From Zoroaster sp. YZ-2022 (Eukaryota > Echinodermata > Asteroidea > Forcipulatida > Zoroasteridae), in contig CM055828.1 in assembly GCA_029582265.1 (NCBI GenBank), positions 30,314,459-30,378,458 on the forward strand: a stretch of 64,000 nucleotides of DNA. Reading direction: 5' to 3'. The notes under the pieces were generated by a model. The model was not told where the DNA came from and did no database searches. It saw only the letters and a list, made by a program, of their open reading frames with translations. This document shows positions 59,015 through 64,000 of the stretch, one piece after another; position 1 is the first letter of the stretch; the number at the start of each line of letters is the position of its first letter. The translations under genes were made by a program, and so were the position numbers.

Positions 59015-61089
59015 CCAGAGTTGTTGACTCGAGTCGGTGACTCGGACTCGAGTCCGACTCGAGTCGCCAATTTTTGTGACTTGCGACTTGACTTGACTTG
59101 GACAAAAATGACTTGGGACTTGACTTGACTTGGACAAAAATGACTTGTGACTTGACTTGACTTGAGTAAATTTGACTTGACGACATTGCAAGTCATCATG
59201 TATTTTAGGTTGTTTTATTACATGTATTTTTCTGGTCAATCTGGCCACGGCAGCCGAATACTTTTGTGACGGGAAAAAAATGCCGTCGCGAATTTTATAT
59301 CTGTACGTAATACATAATAATAGTACTGTACACGTATGTGCCTTGTCCTGTAAAGTGTACGCTACATGTCTAGTCTTCAACACAATTCAAAATAATTTAT
59401 ACAAACGGCTGGAACGAGGTTATAGCGACATTGTTAATTGTATTAATAATTTGTAAAGTGTTGAACAAATTATCGCAAATTTTTCGTAAAACAAAACCGA
59501 ATAGCTATTTTGACTCAAATTATGTTTATTATGTGTGTAATCATTAAAGCGTACATGTGTTTTTTTTACTCCGTAAAAGGAATTTAAAATATTTTACGAA
59601 CGTAATTTTTAAATTCTCCTTACATCACCTATGCAAGTGTTGTCAGAGTTGTCAACACAGAATCAGTAAGGATTTCATGCACAACGTTGTAATACACTGG
59701 ATCCGGAGTCCGTGATTTTAACAAATGTATTGTTTGTGACAATTATTAGCGACCGAATAACTAAGAAGCAGCAATTACTAGTTTTTGGGGCGTATACAAA
59801 ATTTATCTTCTTCCAAATTACCAAATTCCGAGGCCCATATAAGAGTGTAAATTACCATCCGTCGGTTTCCGTCCCTTGGGAGAAAAATGAATTGTCCCGC
59901 GTGTAACAGCTTCAACCGTCTGCAAATTTTCGTACAAATATTGAAATGAACCACTCTAAATACATGTTACCTACGCTAGATTGATAATTTTCAGATTAAA
60001 AAAAATTTAAACCTCAATCGCTTCTTTCTATACTTTCCACACAACCCCCATAATTTCTGGACCGAATTGATGAAAAACTACCTGGTTCCCTGTTTTGTAA
60101 ATAACATTGAATTCAGATGCGGACACCAACAAAAACAATGACGCACTAGGCCTACACAATTTGTGAAGCGTTAACGTCATACTTGGATTTGTTTGTGAGT
60201 TTCTGGTCTTCAATAGTCATTTATTTACCTCCCATCATGTTATCACTTGTTTTTCATTTATTTGATTCAATCAGCAACTTATATTAATGAAGTAAAATAC
60301 GTCTAAACATCTTCAATAAAGTGTCAATCTTTAGGCCTACACTGTACATTTGAGCCTATACGTTTCACCATACATTTCCCTTCACATGCACTGCACGATA
60401 CACGGTACACGTGTGTGCGTTTGTATAGTTTCTAGAAAATATTGCCCGATGATTACAGCGAGGTTTCGCGGCTAATTCGAGATAAATGTGTCAATTATGT
60501 ATATCCTATAAACAACAAATGACAAACACTGGATTTATTCTCACTGCCAAGACAGGGAACATGACAAACAGAACATTATTATAGGCAAAAAAAAAAAAAA
60601 AAAAGGCTCCAGTTTCTGGTGATCTCCGTGCGCGTGGCCTCAGCTAGACCTGCACGTCGGCATTGTATTTTATTATGTTTTGCTATGAAACGATGTCCAA
60701 TCGCAGCCACACATTTTCACATAGGGGTATAAACGTTTGGCTGATTTGTGAGTCCTCTCTTAGCCACCATACTTTGTATAATGGGAAATTTGGTCCCCGC
60801 CTACACATGTAAAACTATTTTAAACAAAACAAAACAAACAAAAAACAAAATCGCGTCACCGCACCAATTTTGAAACTGGAGACTTTTTTAGTCTTATTCG
60901 GGACGATAAATGACTTGTGACTTGACTTGACTTGAGAAAATTTTACTTGTGACTTGACTTGACTTGGGAAAATTTGACTTGTGACTTGACTTGACTTGAG
61001 AAAATTTGACTTGAGACTTGACTTGACTTGAGAACATTTGACTTGTGACTTGACTTGACTTGAGAAAAAATGACTTGGTTACAACACTG
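59015..61089. mobile_element. Non-autonomous hAT element, 2,075 bp
   Basis: Ends CAGAGTTGT and ACAACACTG, bracketed by the 8-bp duplication AGGATATC (59007-59014, 61090-61097), diagnostic of hAT. Subterminal arrays of GACTTGACTTGACTTG units separated by short AAAATTT or GGACAAAAAT spacers at both ends (59080-59180, 60910-61075), in the same orientation. No transposase inside. Confidence 0.85.
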
Positions 61090-61434
61090 AGGATATCCCG
61101 TAAGTTATGTTGGCTTTGGATAAGGACATGACTTTGCGTAGTAATTTTTTTTTAATATTACGAAACTAACAAACTGCAAAATATTACAAATATAAAACCA
61201 GAACTTGAATGTTAATTTGTTTCTATCACAATGAACTTTAGTTAAATTTCAATAAACCTTGTTTCCTGAAAGAATGAATTTATAAGAGACCTAGCTAGGA
61301 ATAATTAAAAACAATAACTGCTACTACTAAACAACGATTTTAAGAATTAAGATTATTTTCAGAACCCAATATTTCTCGTTCAAAATCTGTTGCGGTGTAC
61401 TGATTGTTACTTAATGATAAGTTATAAATCATGT

Positions 61435-61620
61435 TCACTTTGGTGGGGTGGGAGTTTTGCGAGCATTCATTGCCAGGAATACCAACATGTTCATGTTATC
61501 AGGCCGTAAGCGGCTCCGCTTTGCCGTGACGACATTTCCCGCGGTGCGGAAAACCACGTTTGTACGGCACTGACGTTGCCGGAATATCAAGATATTTCTT
61601 GCCGATCCTTGCGACTGAAC
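61435..61620 (-). pseudogene. hAT transposase, C-terminal fragment
   Basis: Minus-strand FRTAGNVVTAKRSRLRPDNM then NMLVFLAMN matches the hAT C-terminal dimerisation segment. Just upstream, in another frame, KYLDIPATSVP is the expected preceding block, so one frame change separates them. It ends TGA at 61435. It lies outside the hAT element to its left. Confidence 0.75.
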
Positions 61621-61924
61621 CGATCGAAAATTGACAACCACCAATGACATGATCATTACTGAACTCGACAATGACCGACTTAACACCTCCCTTTTTATGT
61701 ATTTCTTTTGAAACAAACTGTCACCTTGTCGGCAAATGTATGTAATACACAAGAAAGCTTGGTATCGGTGGGTAAATAAATGTTAATGTTGGCGATATGC
61801 TGAGGGATGGTCGGTGGCACATCAAAATAATTACACAACAAAACCAATTTCAACACCACTTTTTTATTAGGACAACAATTAATGTGGGCATCCCCTACGA
61901 AAGTCCATTAGTGCCATCGTCATT

Positions 61925-62680
61925 TTATTTTCGAGAGCAGTTATTTTTATTTTCGAGAGCAGTTATTTTTATTTTCCAGAGCAGTTATTTTTATTTTCGA
62001 GAGCAGTTATTTTTATTTCCGGGATCTTTACGAAACAAAGTTTTGGTCGCGGGCTTTGCCTTATTTTATGTACAACAACGATTACAGGCCTGATAGCGGA
62101 ATGGCCCCGTTTCACAAAGGCCATAGGACGCGCAGTCTATTTTTAGTAACTTTCGGTTTTATCGCTATTTATTTTCCAGAGCAGTTATTTTTATTTTCGA
62201 GAGCAGTTATTTATATTTTCAAGAGCAGTTATTTTTATTTTCCAGAGCAGTTATTTTTATTTTCCAGAGCAGTTATTTTTATTTTCGAGAGCAGTTATTT
62301 ATATTTTCCAGAGCAGTTATTTATATTTTCGAGAGCAGTTATTTTTATTTTCGAGAGCATTTATTTTTATTTTCAAGAGCAGTTATTTTTATTTTCAAGC
62401 AGCTTTCAAGCAGTCTTTTTTGAAGCAGCTGTTTCGATTTTCGAGAGCAGTTATTTTTATTTTCCAGAGCAGTTATTTTTATTTTCCAGAGCAGTTATTT
62501 TTATTTTCCAGAGCAGTTATTTTTATTTTCCAGAGCAGTTATTTTTATTTTCCAGAGCAGTTATTTATATTTTCCAGAGCAGTTATTTATATTTTCGAGA
62601 GCAGTTATTTTTATTTTCGAGAGCATTTTTTACAAAATATTTTCAAGAGTAGTTATTTTTATTTTCAAGCAGCTTTATTT
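61925..62680 (+). repeat. 22-bp tandem repeat array, left arm
   Basis: Over 20 copies of GCAGTTATTTTTATTTTCGA plus GA (or CCAGA), in two blocks separated by about 150 bp of unique inverted-repeat sequence. Because 22 is not a multiple of 3, frames through it encode Phe/Tyr-rich 22-residue repeats; these are by-products. Confidence 0.9.
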
Positions 62681-62728
62681 TTGTCTTTTTTGAAGCAGCT
62701 GTTCGATTTCCAGAAGCCATCATCACCT

Positions 62729-63540
62729 ATGGCTGCGGCGGCTTCGGACGCATGGAGTCTGCATTTGATCAGGCGTTACTTTAGTTTAGGACTTAATTAT
62801 GACGAAATAATTGCTTCACTTGCTTCTAATCATAATACAGCAAGCGTAACCTAAACCGTAAATTGCGAGAACTTTGCCTTTATCGCCGAAAACACCACAC
62901 AGACATCGTTGATTTTGCATGTTTTATAAAAGGGCAGTTGAGTACCTCAGGGCAACTTTGTGGTTACCGGTGGATGCACCTGAGATGCCTTCAGAATGGA
63001 ATTCTGGTAAGCCGAGAAACAGTGCGCCATCTTCTGGGATTTCTAGACCCAGAGGGAGTCGAGCAAAGAAGGTGGCGGCGGCTACAGAGAAGGACATACA
63101 ATGGAAGAGGCCCAAACTTTGTGTGGCACTTGGACTCTTATGACAAACTAAAGCCTTACGGGGTTTGTATTAACGGATGTATCGACGGGTATTCAAGACA
63201 GATCCTCTGGCTTGAAGCCTCTCTGACAAATAGTGACCCTGGCGTTATTGCGGGGTATTTCATGGAAACTGTGAGAAACAAAGTAGGTTGTCCTAGACTA
63301 CTTCGGGGCGACGCTGGAACGGAAAACAGTTCTGTTCGACAGATGCAACAGTTCTTGAGAAGAAACTCTCAAGATGCATTTGCAGGGTAGAGGAGCTTCC
63401 TCAAAGGAAGCAGCCAGAGCAACCAGCGCATTGAGTTCTGGTGGGGCATTCTGAGGAAACACTGCTCCCAGTATTACAGCTGCGCTTTTGAGGAATGTAT
63501 GCAAGCTGCATGCACTAGCTACACCGCATACACAGGCTAG
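62729..63540 (+). pseudogene. Integrase-like DDE transposase, two breaks
   Basis: Moves the surrounding element. It starts MAAAASDAWSLHLIRRYFSL with a helical N terminus. A frame change near 62.85 kb follows, then LRELCLYRRKHHTDIVDFAC, GYRWMHLRCLQNGILVSRET, first Asp in FVWHLDSYDKLKPYG, second Asp in LLRGDAGTEN, and third acidic residue in NQRIEFWWGILRK. A TAG at 63388-63390 lies between the second and third catalytic residues in the same frame, and the gene ends TAG at 63540. The HxDxYDKLKPYG signature is shared by a widespread animal integrase-core family. As written it is inactive. Confidence 0.75.
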
Positions 63541-63554
63541 GCGTCCGCGCGAAA

Positions 63555-63955
63555 CATGTGCTTCTTGAAAATAAAAATAACTGCTCTCGAAAATATAAAT
63601 AACTGCTCTGGAAAATAAAAATAACTGCTCTCGAAAATAAAAATCACTGCTCTCGAAAATATAAATAACTGCTCTGGAAAATAAAAATAACTGCTCTGGA
63701 AAATAAAAATAACTGCTCTCGAAAATATAAATAACTGCTCTGGAAAATATAAATACCGGTAAAACCGAAAGTTTCTAAAAATAGACTGCGCGTCCTATGG
63801 CCTTTGTGAAACGGGGCCATTCCGCTATCAGGCCTGTAATCGTTGTTGTACATAAAATAAGGCAAAGCCCGCGACCAAAACTTTGTTTCGTAAAGATCCC
63901 GAAAATAAAAATAACTGCTCTCGAAAATAAAAATAACTGCTCTCGAAAATAAAAT
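63555..63955 (-). repeat. 22-bp tandem repeat array, right arm
   Basis: The same unit in inverse orientation (AAAATAAAAATAACTGCTCT plus CG or GG), about 11 copies in two blocks around the unique part of the inverted repeat. Shorter than the left arm. Confidence 0.9.
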
Positions 63956-64000
63956 GACGATGGCACTAATGGGCTTTCGTAATCCCCTATAAATAAAATC

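Larger units (their letters stand above)
61896..63981. mobile_element. DDE transposon, 2,086 bp, with repeat-filled inverted repeats
   Basis: Ends TACGAAAGTCCATTAGTGCC and its inverse GGGCTTTCGTA, flanked by ATCCCC on each side (61890-61895, 63982-63987). The inverted repeats exceed 300 bp and share GGGATCTTTACGAAACAAAG and a CAGGCCTGATAGCGGAATGG block. The 6-bp target and integrase-like transposase suggest an IS3EU-type element; that family name is inference. Confidence 0.75.

Noticed and set aside
58969..59383. Ser/Gln/Val/Lys-repeat proteins
   Set aside because: They are translations of the ACTTGACTTG subterminal array of the hAT element.
62056..62854. Phe/Tyr-rich repeat proteins of 144-198 residues
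   Set aside because: They come from the 22-bp array in the transposon inverted repeat; period and composition follow the DNA repeat, not a protein.

Overview
The window is eukaryotic: AT-rich, gene-poor, with canonical GT/AG splice signals, many transposons and no bacterial gene organisation. The mobile elements (Polinton, L2/CR1-like and other non-LTR retrotransposons, hAT, PIF/Harbinger-like and TTAA MITEs, tRNA-derived SINE) suggest an aquatic invertebrate, most likely a deuterostome such as an echinoderm or hemichordate. The species call is an inference.

Layout. 1-7186: mostly non-coding DNA with one secreted PAN/apple-like exon (3639-4007) and two TTAA-bounded MITEs. 7187-7686: a 500-N assembly gap. 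7690-19492 and 39421-44770: two halves of one minus-strand array of tandemly duplicated exon-plus-intron units. Each unit carries a 72-bp phase-2 exon coding one 24-residue leucine-rich repeat (LRR). 19493-39420: a nested insertion that splits the array. The outer layer is a minus-strand non-LTR retrotransposon; inside its ORF1 sits a 15.9-kb Polinton/Maverick (23352-39237) with terminal inverted repeats and a 5-bp target duplication. 44.8-64 kb: a transposon-rich stretch with a SINE-like tRNA head, minisatellites, a TA-flanked MITE, a 280-bp (CAA)n tract, retrotransposon 3' fragments, a PIF/Harbinger-like MITE, a 2.1-kb non-autonomous hAT element and a 2.1-kb DDE transposon with 22-bp repeat arrays in its inverted repeats.

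Polinton gene content: a Cys-rich protein, several small membrane or structural proteins (three duplicated), a minor-capsid-like protein, a conserved virion-type protein, a long coiled-coil membrane protein, a double-jelly-roll-type major capsid protein, a packaging ATPase, an rve integrase and a family B DNA polymerase. Integrase and polymerase would copy and insert the element; ATPase and capsid proteins would package it. I found no adenain/Ulp1-type protease. Only the integrase and a few small genes are open end to end. Many others carry frameshifts, often at A/T homopolymers, and the ATPase has two in-frame stops, so this copy is either decaying or affected by sequence indels.

The strongest observations are the three-level nesting, the shared start codon carried by both Polinton inverted repeats, and the LRR exon array hidden in what looks like satellite DNA.
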